Of a stretch of DNA of 64,000 nucleotides, positions 1 to 8,834 are shown in pieces. The notes under the pieces are model-generated. The model did not search any database. It was not told where the DNA came from and saw only the letters and a list, made by a program, of their open reading frames with translations. The position numbers and the translations under genes were made by a program. Each line of letters begins with the position of its first letter. Position 1 is the stretch's first letter. Location: NCBI GenBank assembly GCA_012972825.1, contig JABDHL010000006.1, positions 1 through 64,000 of the forward strand. The letters run 5' to 3'. This stretch comes from Chlorobiaceae bacterium. GTDB taxonomy: Bacteria > Bacteroidota > Chlorobiia > Chlorobiales > Chlorobiaceae.

Positions 1-2906
1 TCCAAGGTTTCATAATCAACCAACTCCAGATCCCGCCATAATACGAGCGTTTTTTCGCCTGTCGGGAGCAAGCCTGTTACCAGCACAAAGCCTTTATCGC
101 GCTGCATATCAATATGCTTCACACGCAAGCCGATGAGGTAGTTGAAGGTTTCAACCAGATCAATGGTTCGCTCTTCATAAGCGCCTGCCGAATCCACCGT
201 AACCTTGAGCTTGCAGTCAAATGGCTTGTTGAAGTGCTCCACTGAAAGAAGCGATCCCCGGCTTTCGATGTCGAGCAGATAGCGCAGGAGATACTCCTCC
301 TGTGCTGATTTCGGCAGCGTGTCGAGCAACTCCTGTTGCTTTGGGGTGCGGCGAAGATGGAGATTGTTCAGCGTATCTTCATAGCTCTCTATTTTCAGCA
401 CCTTGAAGGCGTGAGAGATACCGGTCTGCGGAGCTATAGCCTTGCCATCTTTCCATTCGGCAGAGTAAACCACTTTCTGGATGCGGGGTTTCAGGACGGT
501 ATCGAAGTATTCGCCTTGTTCCACAAGAATATACTTGCGTTTTCCCTTATCCTGGCGATTGAGTGCGATAACTGCATGACCACTTGTGCCAGAACCTCCA
601 AAATAATCAAGAACGAGGTCTGATTTCTCAGCAGTAATCTTTATAACGTCTATTACCGCAAAAATGGACTTTGGGTAATCGAAACAATTTTCACCAACGA
701 TGTCTTTTAGAAGATTTGTTCCATTGAATTCGGATTGGTACTTCTTATCTATCCATATATTTTTTAACACCTGTTGTTCACGATATTTATGGTATATCAC
801 AACATCATTATTTTCCAGCTTAGCAACAAAGTAATTTGCCTTATTTATTGCATTAAATGTTTCACAGATGTTTTTCCACGAGAAGTCACCCTGCTTGGTA
901 CGAGGAAACACCTCGTAATAGTTATCGCAATAGGTAGATGTAATATGTTTCAGATCTCTGCTAACGTAAATTGGATACCAGTTTTTAGGTTTATTTTTTC
1001 GTGACCATACTGTTCTCGCACGCACATAGTTCTCATATCGAAATTTCCCTTCTTCATCTTCTAAATCAAATGTTGATGCAACCTCATCGGCAATTGCCAC
1101 TTGCCTGAAATCTGAAGACACAGGATCTTTTGCGTAGAAGAACATGTATTCAGTATTCTCTGAAAAAAACTTTGATTGGTTTCGACCTTTAGGATTGTGC
1201 TGAACTGTTACAATTGCCAGCCGTCTATCCTCGCCATAAATTGTATCTTGAATTTTTCCAAGATTAAAACATTCCGCATGGTCAATCGCTGTAACTAAAA
1301 AACCTTTGACATCTACCAAGGTATCAGCCATTTGCATCCTGTCTGAAATAAGGCTATTCCAACTGCTATGTTTATAACCATTTTTATAAACAATTTCACT
1401 TGCATCCGTATTATAAGGCGGGTCAATATAAACGCACTTCACCTGCTCCCGATACCTCTCTTGCAACAAATTCAGAGCCTGAAAATTATCCCCGTGTATC
1501 AACAACCCATCAAGGCTTTCATCTAGATTATCAATCGCTGCGAGTAGAGCCTGTTTGAAAGCGGCATCAAAAAGTGCAGTATCAACCATCAGGAATGGGT
1601 GCGCCTTCAGGTACTCAACACTGCCAATTTTCGGATTACTGAACAGTCCCGGCTTGTCAACGGCAACAGCATCAAGCATCCCGAGGCCTTCCCATTGTTC
1701 CCACTGCTTTGGATTAGCGGCAATTTCCAGGTAGAGGCTTTCCAGACGGTCGAGCGTCACGCAGTAGTGTGCGGAAACAACAAACTTCTTTTTCAGCCAA
1801 AGCTTTTTCTGGAACTCTTCGAGCTGGACAAGGAAGGTGATCAGGTCGAGTGCAATGGAGCGCAGGGTCTGAATCATGCGCAGGCTTTTTTCGATGTCGG
1901 CAAACTTTTCAGCATTTTGCAAGTCATCGAGGTGCATCACTTCGTTCTTGATGTAGAAGTCAAGTTCACGGCGCATAAAGCCGCCTAAATCCTTGTGGAT
2001 AAAGTAGTCGGCGCTGTTTCGGGTGGTATAGTTGGTGATGCATTTTTCGAGCAGGGTTCGCTGCGGGTTTTTCTCCGTAGGCTCCCGCTTGCTCAAATCC
2101 AGCCAGTGGCTTTTCACCGTTTGGTCATCCAGAACAGCCCTGACAGCCGCAAGTACCAGTTCCTCCTGCTTGGTTCCTTTCGGCATGGCCTTGTATTCAA
2201 ATCGCAAAACCAGCTCTCCCTTGACCACTTCGACCGGCAGCAAGGTCTCTTCATATTCATCGCCTTCATCGTCAACAAGCGTGCGGGTGTGCGGTTCGAT
2301 CAAGGCAAAACGGCGCTCCTTGTCATTGTCCTTGCGGTTATCCTTGGCGGTATCGGCAGTCACAAGACGAAAGCTGACCGTACGGCCATCGTCAAGCTTG
2401 AAGCCGTAGTTTGAAAAGTTTTCGCCGCTTTTGGTATAGTATTGATCCTTGTTTGCCCAGTGCAACATCACCTCTTCACCTGCGTAGGGTATGGCGTAGG
2501 TATCGCCTTTGTAACGACGCTGGCTGATAAAGTCCCCTTTGTCGTAGTAGCGGGAGAAAAAGGTGAGCAGATGTGTGAAAACGGTATTTTCGTGCTCGGA
2601 TACGCCGGTGCCATAGTCAGCAATCTTCTGGCGCAACGCAAGTACGCCGGGAACGGTTTCAGGAACCATGCCGTCGGCAAGGTATTGTGCCTCTTTCTTG
2701 CTCAACTCAGTCTGAAGAGCTGCTATGGAGGCGGCACCAGATGCAGCAAGGCTTTCGTTCACCTTTGCTTTCAGGCGATTGTCGAGATAGTCGTTGATCT
2801 CAACCACCCGTGAATTGAGAATACGGTATACCCCAAAATCCAGTTCGGGCCGGTCAATCTGGAATATCTCTTTCAGCTTTTTTACAAGATCTTCGTATTT
2901 GCTCAT
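1..2906 (-). CDS. Large site-specific DNA methyltransferase (N6-adenine/N4-cytosine type), 3' end outside window
   Basis: The frame is open from ATG at 2906 to the window edge (968 codons) with no stop. The N-terminal ~470 residues carry no motif I recognise. They are followed by catalytic motif IV DPPYNT at residues 495-500 and, far downstream, SAM-binding motif I FGGSGTSG at about 768-775. The order IV then I is that of beta-class (type III Mod-like) amino-methyltransferases of the N6_N4_Mtase family, so the enzyme should methylate adenine-N6 or cytosine-N4. It lies 23 bp downstream of a wrecked helicase gene on the same strand, which suggests a multi-gene modification or defence operon whose remaining genes would lie to the left. 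The long N-terminal region argues against an ordinary type III Mod. Specificity cannot be read from the sequence. Confidence 0.85.
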   Translation of the reverse strand, partial: MSKYEDLVKKLKEIFQIDRPELDFGVYRILNSRVVEINDYLDNRLKAKVNESLAASGAASIAALQTELSKKEAQYLADGMVPETVPGVLALRQKIADYGTGVSEHENTVFTHLLTFFSRYYDKGDFISQRRYKGDTYAIPYAGEEVMLHWANKDQYYTKSGENFSNYGFKLDDGRTVSFRLVTADTAKDNRKDNDKERRFALIEPHTRTLVDDEGDEYEETLLPVEVVKGELVLRFEYKAMPKGTKQEELVLAAVRAVLDDQTVKSHWLDLSKREPTEKNPQRTLLEKCITNYTTRNSADYFIHKDLGGFMRRELDFYIKNEVMHLDDLQNAEKFADIEKSLRMIQTLRSIALDLITFLVQLEEFQKKLWLKKKFVVSAHYCVTLDRLESLYLEIAANPKQWEQWEGLGMLDAVAVDKPGLFSNPKIGSVEYLKAHPFLMVDTALFDAAFKQALLAAIDNLDESLDGLLIHGDNFQALNLLQERYREQVKCVYIDPPYNTDASEIVYKNGYKHSSWNSLISDRMQMADTLVDVKGFLVTAIDHAECFNLGKIQDTIYGEDRRLAIVTVQHNPKGRNQSKFFSENTEYMFFYAKDPVSSDFRQVAIADEVASTFDLEDEEGKFRYENYVRARTVWSRKNKPKNWYPIYVSRDLKHITSTYCDNYYEVFPRTKQGDFSWKNICETFNAINKANYFVAKLENNDVVIYHKYREQQVLKNIWIDKKYQSEFNGTNLLKDIVGENCFDYPKSIFAVIDVIKITAEKSDLVLDYFGGSGTSGHAVIALNRQDKGKRKYILVEQGEYFDTVLKPRIQKVVYSAEWKDGKAIAPQTGISHAFKVLKIESYEDTLNNLHLRRTPKQQELLDTLPKSAQEEYLLRYLLDIESRGSLLSVEHFNKPFDCKLKVTVDSAGAYEERTIDLVETFNYLIGLRVKHIDMQRDKGFVLVTGLLPTGEKTLVLWRDLELVDYETL

Positions 2907-2929
2907 GGGGTATCTCTGAATAGGTTCAA

Positions 2930-3498
2930 TTATTTTACCGCCCAGTGAATGGTAAAAAGCTCCTCGGTAGTCGTGTTTTGAGCGAGTCGGCGTTCAAGCG
3001 ATGTGATCAGGGAATCGCGTTTTTCCATGATCTCGTCTTCTACCTTAAAAATCTCCTGCCGCTGTCTGCGTTGCTGCTTTTCAAGTTTTTGTATCTGCTG
3101 CTGAATCGAGTGCTGTTCATCAAGAGTAACTGCCAGCCTTGCCTGACGCCGCTGTGCTTTGATCTGCTCTTTTGTATCGGTAAGGGCTTTTTCGGCTGAA
3201 AGCACCATGTCGTCGGCCCACTTTTCAAGCTTTTCACGGGCATGGTTGAAGTGGACACTATTCTGTTCGAGTGAGCAACTATACCCGCCTCTATGGTTTT
3301 TCCGAGACCGACTTCATCAGCAAGAATAACACCCTTGGATAATGGTGACTGTAATGCAAAAAGTGCAGACTCAATCTGATGGGGATTCAAGTCAACGGCA
3401 GCATCAAACAAGGCCATGGATAAACGATCCATGCCATTTGCTGCGCGACGTGTCAGATCATGAGCGAAGTACTTGCTGTGATGCAGCGTGATGCTCAT
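2930..3498 (-). pseudogene. SNF2/RapA-like helicase remnant with large internal deletion
   Basis: From ATG at 3498 the first ~73 residues match the start of a SNF2/DEAD-type helicase, with LNPHQIESALFAL and Walker A region ADEVGLGKTIEAGI. The reading frame then breaks near 3270-3283. In another frame a charged coiled-coil C-terminal tail follows (frame clear from about 3268; residues EQNSVHFNHAREKLEKWADD, then a Lys/Arg/Gln-rich helix) and ends with FTIHWAVK at 2930. Helicases of this kind are usually around 900 residues or more. Here head and tail are joined directly and out of frame, so motifs Ia-VI are gone. The natural reading is an internal deletion that inactivated the gene. It heads the same strand as the methyltransferase and was probably its operon partner. 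Confidence 0.8.
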
Positions 3499-3934
3499 CG
3501 GCTATATGCAAAAATCATGAGGTTCACTTTATTGAAAGTGAGTAAGGTTTAAATGTAAGCTGGTGTTACACGCTCTCATGTTCTTTTATTTATCATTTAT
3601 TCACATCAAATAAAAGATACAAATAGTTTAGAGCATAAGATTTATGATTTGAATATACTGCCGGTTATCGGTCATAAACTGTCTGCGGTAAGAAAAACTT
3701 TAACTTTTCAGCGACCGGTAACACGATTTTGCTGTCTTATAGAAAACTTCGTTTAATGAGACACCAAAAAAAAGAATCACGCCTGATATTTCCGACTAAA
3801 CTGAAAAGCTTAAGTACCCGATATCTCCTGTGAACAATCCAAGGTGAATAGGCCCACTCGTTTCAAAAATCCCGCGCATTTTTGTATCTTCGCTCGAACT
3901 TTTTTCTTAAGAAACTGAAAATGCACACACCACA
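3499..3934. other. Intergenic region between divergent helicase remnant and ndk
   Basis: This is AT-rich DNA without a credible coding frame or repeat. It must carry the ndk promoter and formerly that of the helicase-methyltransferase operon, but I see no convincing -35/-10 pair or operator. Confidence 0.6.
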
Positions 3935-4357
3935 ATGGAAAGAACGCTTACTATCCTGAAACCCGATTGCGTCCGCAAACAGCTGATCGGCGCAGTCATC
4001 GACAAAATTGAACGCGCAGGCTTCCGTGTTGTCGCCATGAAAAAAATCAAGCTCACCAAAGAAACAGCCGGCGAATTCTATGCCGTCCACCGCGAACGCC
4101 CGTTCTACGGCGAACTCGTTGACTTCATGTCATCAGGCCCATGCGTACCAATCATCCTTGAAAAAGAAAACGCCGTTGCCGACTTCCGCACCCTTATCGG
4201 CGCAACCGATCCAGCCCAGGCCGATGAAGGCACCGTCCGCAAACTCTATGCAGACAGCAAAGGCGAGAACATTGTCCACGGCTCCGACTCAGAAGAGAAT
4301 GCAGCCATTGAGGCGGCATTTTTCTTTTCAACAGCAGAGGTTGTCAGCAGCAACTGA
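3935..4357 (+). CDS. ndk: Nucleoside diphosphate kinase
   Basis: Transfers the gamma phosphate of ATP to nucleoside diphosphates through a phospho-histidine, keeping NTP and dNTP pools balanced in the cytoplasm. The protein is 140 residues, the usual family length. It begins [11 protein letters not shown] and carries the active-site block NIVHGSDS with catalytic His115, plus the nucleotide-binding segment around ERPFYGELV (residues 54-62). It stands alone on the + strand. Its 3' end shares a bidirectional hairpin terminator with the convergent permease gene. No operon partner is evident. Confidence 0.97.
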   Translation: MERTLTILKPDCVRKQLIGAVIDKIERAGFRVVAMKKIKLTKETAGEFYAVHRERPFYGELVDFMSSGPCVPIILEKENAVADFRTLIGATDPAQADEGTVRKLYADSKGENIVHGSDSEENAAIEAAFFFSTAEVVSSN

Positions 4358-4373
4358 TTCCCAGTAAAATATA

Positions 4374-4417
4374 GCACAATAAAAAAAGCGACCGAAAGAC
4401 CGCTTTTTTTATTGTGC
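4374..4417. terminator. Bidirectional intrinsic terminator between ndk and the AI-2E permease gene
   Basis: An inverted repeat GCACAATAAAAAAAGCG / CGCTTTTTTTATTGTGC surrounds a short loop. It ends in T-runs on both strands, so it can serve both convergent genes. Confidence 0.85.
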
Positions 4418-4424
4418 TTCCTGA

Positions 4425-5498
4425 TTATTCGGCGTTTCCCTTTTTCATCTCCGAAAGGAATGAACTGAAGGTTTCGCCGTACATCTCCCATACCGTCATA
4501 AAAAGCGCTGCAACAATCGGCCCGATAATAAAACCGAATATTCCGAACAACCCTATTCCACCGAGCGTCCCAAAAAAAATAAGCAGAGCGTGCATCTGTG
4601 TATCCCGCCCGACCAGAATAGGGCGGAGAATATTGTCGATCTGACCGACAACAAGAGTGCAGAACAAAAGGAGTCCTAAAGCTTGAGGATAATGACCTGT
4701 CGCAGCAAGATAGATGCCCGCCGGAAACCAGACAAGCCCGGAGCCGATAATCGGCAACACGGAAATCACCGACATAATGGCACCCCAGAATATTGCACTC
4801 TCAATACCTGCCAGATGCATGGCAACTCCCGCAAGAACACCCTGCAGAATGCCTATCACCATGCTCCCCTTTATGGTCGCACGGGTCACAGAAAGAAACT
4901 TGTCGAGCAGTCGATGCTGATCGCTCTCTGTCAGGGGAAGATATGAGAGTACTTTTTCAAGAATCAGCCTTCCATCCCGTAAAAAAAAGAACATGGTGTA
5001 GAGAAAAACAAAAATCAGAAAAAGATCATTAACCGCAGAGTAAGTAAATGAGGATACGCTTTCAAAGAGCATCGACCCCGCTTTGCTTACAAGCTCACCG
5101 GCTTTCTGAAGAATATTTGCACGATAGAGCTCAAGCTCGGCATAATAAGGCAAGGTACGAAGCTGCTCGTTGAATGCTGCCGGCTCCTTGAACTGCTGCT
5201 GAATCCATGGAACTGCAACACTCACGATCCTGCCTGCCTGCTCTGCAACAATACCAAGAAGAACAACTAAAGGAATAATCACAATAAGAAGCAACGTAAC
5301 CATGGTCATTGCCGCGCTCAGGCTTTTACGCCCTCTGAACCAGCGCTCGAACTGATTGAACACCGGCATGGCTAGAGCTGAAAAAATAGCCGCAAGAACA
5401 ATAACCATGAGAAAATAACGGATCATGGCAAAAAAAATGGCGGAGATGAACAGAACAATCAGAAGAAGGATCACCTGGTTTGCTTTTATACTGTTCAT
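4425..5498 (-). CDS. AI-2E family (PerM/UPF0118) transporter
   Basis: An integral membrane protein of 357 residues with the family pattern: two N-terminal hydrophobic segments (about residues 8-50), a third near 60-90, a soluble middle, then a cluster of hydrophobic helices from about 150 to 345. Motif-like blocks FLRDGR (172-177) and PIIGSGLVWFPAGI (250-263) are typical of the AI-2E/PerM family. Members have been linked to autoinducer-2 export or ion/solute efflux, but substrates are mostly unproved, so only the family can be stated. It is the last gene of a minus-strand run and ends at a shared terminator. The gap to rsmE is 43 bp. Confidence 0.85.
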   Translation of the reverse strand: MNSIKANQVILLLIVLFISAIFFAMIRYFLMVIVLAAIFSALAMPVFNQFERWFRGRKSLSAAMTMVTLLLIVIIPLVVLLGIVAEQAGRIVSVAVPWIQQQFKEPAAFNEQLRTLPYYAELELYRANILQKAGELVSKAGSMLFESVSSFTYSAVNDLFLIFVFLYTMFFFLRDGRLILEKVLSYLPLTESDQHRLLDKFLSVTRATIKGSMVIGILQGVLAGVAMHLAGIESAIFWGAIMSVISVLPIIGSGLVWFPAGIYLAATGHYPQALGLLLFCTLVVGQIDNILRPILVGRDTQMHALLIFFGTLGGIGLFGIFGFIIGPIVAALFMTVWEMYGETFSSFLSEMKKGNAE

Positions 5499-5541
5499 AG
5501 TCTTTTATGTTAGGTTCTTCCTTTCATAACAATCGCCGGAT

Positions 5542-6285
5542 TTAAAACCATTCCCGACACTCTTCACCAAGAAGTTGAGCACGGACAAATGCAACAGCAA
5601 AAATCCCGGCTGTTTCTGCCCTGAGAATTGTTTTTCCAAAAGAGATGTCGGAAAAGCCAGCGTTTCGGGCTTCCAGCACCTCACTTACAGTGAAACCGCC
5701 TTCACCACCGATCAGAAAAAGTATGTTTTTTCCTGAACAACGCACTCCGGGAGCTTCTTCTGAACCCTCGTAAGGAATCAATTTCAAATCGTAATTGTTA
5801 AGAGAAGTAACCTGTTTGAACGAGAGCGGCTCACCGAGCTGAGGCAGGTAGCAGCGCTTTGACTGCCGGGCCGCTGAAAGCAGAATGGTCCTCCATCTGT
5901 TCAGCCTGCCCTGAACTCTTTCACTCGTTGGCTGACTGACGGTACGTGCCGTAATCATGGGAATAATGGCTGACACCCCGAGTTCAGTGGCTTTTTCCAG
6001 AAAAAACTCAAACCGCTGGGGAGCCTTCAGCAGGGAGAGAGCAACGGTAACTCCTGTTTTCGGCTGTTCAATCAATGCATGATCGAGAATTTCCCCTTCC
6101 AGTGATTGTTTGCCGACATCCAGAATCCTGACGTCACACCGCAAACCATTACCATCGGTAACAAGAATTGTTTCGCCCGTTTTTTTTCTCAGAACCCGGA
6201 CAAGATGATGAAACTCATCACCGTCAATAACAAGCCGGGCAGCATCGAGAGTGATGTTCTCTGGTGAGGTATAAAAGAGTTCCAT
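5542..6285 (-). CDS. rsmE: 16S rRNA (uracil-1498-N3)-methyltransferase RsmE
   Basis: A SPOUT-class methyltransferase of 247 residues, normal for the family. The N-terminal PUA-like domain shows HHLVRVLR at 26-33. The knotted SAM-binding C-terminus has GGEGGF (193-198) and LRAETA (221-226), both diagnostic of RsmE. It methylates U1498 of 16S rRNA in the assembled small subunit. The start lies 6 bp after the comF stop, suggesting co-transcription. Confidence 0.95.
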   Translation of the reverse strand: MELFYTSPENITLDAARLVIDGDEFHHLVRVLRKKTGETILVTDGNGLRCDVRILDVGKQSLEGEILDHALIEQPKTGVTVALSLLKAPQRFEFFLEKATELGVSAIIPMITARTVSQPTSERVQGRLNRWRTILLSAARQSKRCYLPQLGEPLSFKQVTSLNNYDLKLIPYEGSEEAPGVRCSGKNILFLIGGEGGFTVSEVLEARNAGFSDISFGKTILRAETAGIFAVAFVRAQLLGEECREWF

Positions 6286-6291
6286 TCGTTC

Positions 6292-6984
6292 TTACTCCTT
6301 TACAGCTAAAGCCAGCGCTGCAAAAGAGACTTTTTCAACCCCGGTCTGAAGCAATGCAGAGGCTGCAGCGGCCAACGTTGAACCGGTTGTCACTATATCA
6401 TCAACAAGAAGCACATGACGCACCGTAACACTTTTTGCAACATAAAAGGCACCTTCAGGATTTTTTTTTCGTTCCGCAGCAGAAAGTCCGGTCTGCGAAA
6501 CAGTGTAACGCTTTCTGACAAGAAGTTCAGGCATGACAGGTTTTTGAAGCGTTTTACCAATGCCTTCAGCAATTTTCTCAGACTGGTTATAGGAACGTTC
6601 AATTTTTTTCAGATGGTGAAGCGGTACCGGCACAATGCACTCTATATCTCCAATATCACCACAGGAAAGCATCCATTCGCCTAATTGACGTCCAAACATG
6701 GTACCAAGAGTAAACAACCCTTCATATTTCATGGCATGAATCGCATGCTGCAGCGGGCTTTTTTTATGAAACTGGTAACGACACCAGCCACGCTCAAAAC
6801 GAAATGTTTCGCCAAAATTTGAAGTAATAACATGACGCAATACCTGTTCTGCCTCTAAAGAGTTATTAAACGGATCAAAATCGGTCATGCACGAGCTGCA
6901 GCAGCCCTTTTCTGAAGGAAGCAGAAGTTGCCTGCAGAGCACACAGACATTTGGGAAAAGCAGGTGAAGAAGCTGTTCAAGCAC
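6292..6984 (-). CDS. comF: ComF-family phosphoribosyltransferase-like protein
   Basis: A protein of 230 residues with an N-terminal zinc-ribbon-like pair of cysteine motifs (C14-V-L-C17 and C28/C29-S-S-C32) and a C-terminal phosphoribosyltransferase domain with the PRPP loop VLLVDDIVTTGST (191-203). ComF proteins support DNA uptake in naturally competent bacteria, but in most phyla their role is untested. The frame is open further upstream to 7083, overlapping the kinase gene. I choose GTG at 6984 because AAGGAGG stands 5 nt before it and the family normally begins at this point. Confidence 0.88.
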   Translation of the reverse strand: MLEQLLHLLFPNVCVLCRQLLLPSEKGCCSSCMTDFDPFNNSLEAEQVLRHVITSNFGETFRFERGWCRYQFHKKSPLQHAIHAMKYEGLFTLGTMFGRQLGEWMLSCGDIGDIECIVPVPLHHLKKIERSYNQSEKIAEGIGKTLQKPVMPELLVRKRYTVSQTGLSAAERKKNPEGAFYVAKSVTVRHVLLVDDIVTTGSTLAAAASALLQTGVEKVSFAALALAVKE

Positions 6985-6989
6985 AGGAG

Positions 6990-6996
6990 CCTCCTT
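6990..6996 (-). promoter_or_regulatory. Ribosome binding site fixing the comF GTG start
   Basis: AAGGAGG on the minus strand, 5 nt upstream of GTG at 6984. It favours this start over the longer ATG-led frame from 7083. Confidence 0.75.
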
Positions 6997-7003
6997 TTTA
7001 TTG

Positions 7004-7987
7004 TTAGCCAAAGCACAATGCGGCAGCGCCGTACATTCCTGCTTTGTTTCCAAGCAGTGCAGGTACCAGTTCGAGCCCGTCATGCATTGAAGGAAGCGTC
7101 GATCGCTTTAGCTGATCAAGGGCTGGACTGAAAATAAGGTCTCCGGCGGCTGAAATACCACCCCCTATAACAAATTTTCTGATATCCATAAGCGACACAA
7201 CGTTTGCAAGCCCCACACCGAGAATGGAGCCAATCCTGTCCCAGACAGCAAGGGAAACAGCATCCCCCTCCTTCGCGGCATGTTCCAGATGACGCGGCGA
7301 AAGCTTTGTATAGTCATTATCACAGAACCTGCCGACAGATGAGCCGGAAGGAGTAGCCTCAATCATCAGGCGGGCAAGCTCCACAATACGCTTTTTTCCG
7401 ATAAGACCTTCAAGAGTCCCCTTGATACCCGCATGAGTGCTGGATCCTTCAAAATCAATAATCATGAATCCCACCTCGCCTGCCGTACCGTTAGAACCGC
7501 GATAAAGCTTTCTGTTCAGAATAATTCCTCCGCCCACACCTGTACCCAGGGTCACCAGGAGAAAATCTTTAAACTCGCGCCCTGCCCCGTACAACGCTTC
7601 ACCTAAGGCTGCGGCATTAGCATCATTGTCAACAAAAACCGGTATCGACAGTTCTTTATGCTGCTGCAGATAGTGCAGTACATTGTCGCGCAAGGGAACA
7701 ACAGCCCAGCCTGGAAGGTTCGGCGGATAACTCAGCGTTCCTGTTTCAGCATTGACCGCACCTGGAGCCCCGAGCCCGATTCCTGCACAATCGAGGGGAT
7801 CTAAAGTCAGGGAAGCAACGCGGTGAAGATCGGCAATAATACCTGCAAGCTGTACAACAATCCCTGCCGGTCCTGAAGCCGTATCAGTTGGAATCGTCCG
7901 GTCGGTTATTATTCCACTCTTCTCGTCGACTATCGCAGCCTTGATTGCCGTGCCGCCAAGGTCTATGCCAATTGCCCATCGGGACAT
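7004..7987 (-). CDS. ROK-family sugar kinase (glucokinase-like)
   Basis: A protein of 327 residues with the ASKHA ATP-binding fold: phosphate 1 motif GIDLGGTAIK (7-16), FVDNDANAAALGE with catalytic Asp in the middle, and GTGVGGGI (phosphate 2). It probably phosphorylates glucose or a related hexose (glucokinase). The region that in most ROK proteins holds the CxCGxxGCxE zinc motif reads GEVGFMIIDFEGSSTHAG here, with no cysteines, so the zinc site is lost. It follows lpxA by 44 bp. No transcription-factor domain is present, so it is an enzyme rather than a NagC-type repressor. Confidence 0.88.
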   Translation of the reverse strand: MSRWAIGIDLGGTAIKAAIVDEKSGIITDRTIPTDTASGPAGIVVQLAGIIADLHRVASLTLDPLDCAGIGLGAPGAVNAETGTLSYPPNLPGWAVVPLRDNVLHYLQQHKELSIPVFVDNDANAAALGEALYGAGREFKDFLLVTLGTGVGGGIILNRKLYRGSNGTAGEVGFMIIDFEGSSTHAGIKGTLEGLIGKKRIVELARLMIEATPSGSSVGRFCDNDYTKLSPRHLEHAAKEGDAVSLAVWDRIGSILGVGLANVVSLMDIRKFVIGGGISAAGDLIFSPALDQLKRSTLPSMHDGLELVPALLGNKAGMYGAAALCFG

Positions 7988-8031
7988 GCTTTGGGTCTCT
8001 TTATCCTCAGTTATTGAATACTTAGCTGTTA

Positions 8032-8829
8032 TTAGCTGTTAAAGGGCCTTAAAAATTTCCTGCCATACGATCCTGAGGCAAAAAAGTCGAGAATTTCGAT
8101 AATTTCCGGTTCCTGAGGCAGTTCCGACGTAATCTTTTCAAGAGCATTATTGAGCAGAAGGCCTGACTGAAAAAGAATCCTGTAGGCACTTTTAATGAGA
8201 GTTATCTTTTCAGAACTGAACCCCCGCCGTTTCAACCCAATGGCATTGAGACCCTCGTAACGGAAAGAGTCGTGCCCACCGGCCATGACAAAGGGAGGTA
8301 CATCAAGCGATGCTCTTGCAATTCCACCGACCATTGAAAACCGACCGATCCGTACAAACTGATGCACACCGGTAAGCCCACCGATAACAGCATAATCGCC
8401 AACTTCGCAGTGCCCGCCGAACTGCACAGAATTTGCGATAACGACGTGATTACCAATGACGCAATCATGCCCGGTATGAACATAGGACATAATCAGATTA
8501 TCAGAACCAATGACGGTTTTACCACTTGCCTTAGTCCCCCGATTAAGGGTGACACACTCCCTGATGACCGTCCTGTCTCCAACATAAAGATAAGTTTTCT
8601 CCCCTGCGAACTTAAGATCCTGAGGCTCGGTTGCAAGAACAGCACCTGAATGGATCCTGCAGTCACTGCCAATCCTCGCACCCGACGCAATATGAACGTG
8701 GGGAAATATCAACGTACCGTTTCCTATTTCAACATCGTCCTCAATAACCGAGAAAGGTCCAACGGTTACGCCTTCTCCAAGAACGGCACTCCTGCCGATC
8801 ACTGCAGTTGCATGAATACTGCTTTGCAT
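8032..8829 (-). CDS. lpxA: Acyl-ACP--UDP-N-acetylglucosamine O-acyltransferase LpxA
   Basis: The first enzyme of lipid A synthesis, moving a hydroxyacyl chain from ACP to the 3-OH of UDP-GlcNAc. The 265-residue protein is built of left-handed beta-helix hexapeptide repeats from residue 3 to about 185 (ATAVIGRSAVLGEGVTVGP), followed by a helical C-terminus. The catalytic histidine is in YVHTGHDC (His121, equivalent to E. coli His125). The start is 5 bp after the stop of the DUF2723 gene, so the two are likely co-transcribed. The closest alternative, LpxD, would have a different N-terminal domain. Confidence 0.95.
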   Translation of the reverse strand: MQSSIHATAVIGRSAVLGEGVTVGPFSVIEDDVEIGNGTLIFPHVHIASGARIGSDCRIHSGAVLATEPQDLKFAGEKTYLYVGDRTVIRECVTLNRGTKASGKTVIGSDNLIMSYVHTGHDCVIGNHVVIANSVQFGGHCEVGDYAVIGGLTGVHQFVRIGRFSMVGGIARASLDVPPFVMAGGHDSFRYEGLNAIGLKRRGFSSEKITLIKSAYRILFQSGLLLNNALEKITSELPQEPEIIEILDFFASGSYGRKFLRPFNS

Positions 8830-8834
8830 ATTGT

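Noticed and set aside
1599-2414. Two + strand frames of 129 and 139 residues
   Set aside because: They are antisense to the methyltransferase, whose motifs and long open frame are clear.
1-3498. Class 1 DISARM defence system (drmD/drmMI)
   Set aside because: The helicase-methylase order is similar, but the methyltransferase shows the beta-class DPPY-then-motif-I order, and no drmA/B/C genes are in view.
8018-8041. Short direct repeat TTAGCTGTTATTAGCTGTTA near the lpxA stop
   Set aside because: Two 9-10-bp copies only, no hairpin and no relation to other repeats.
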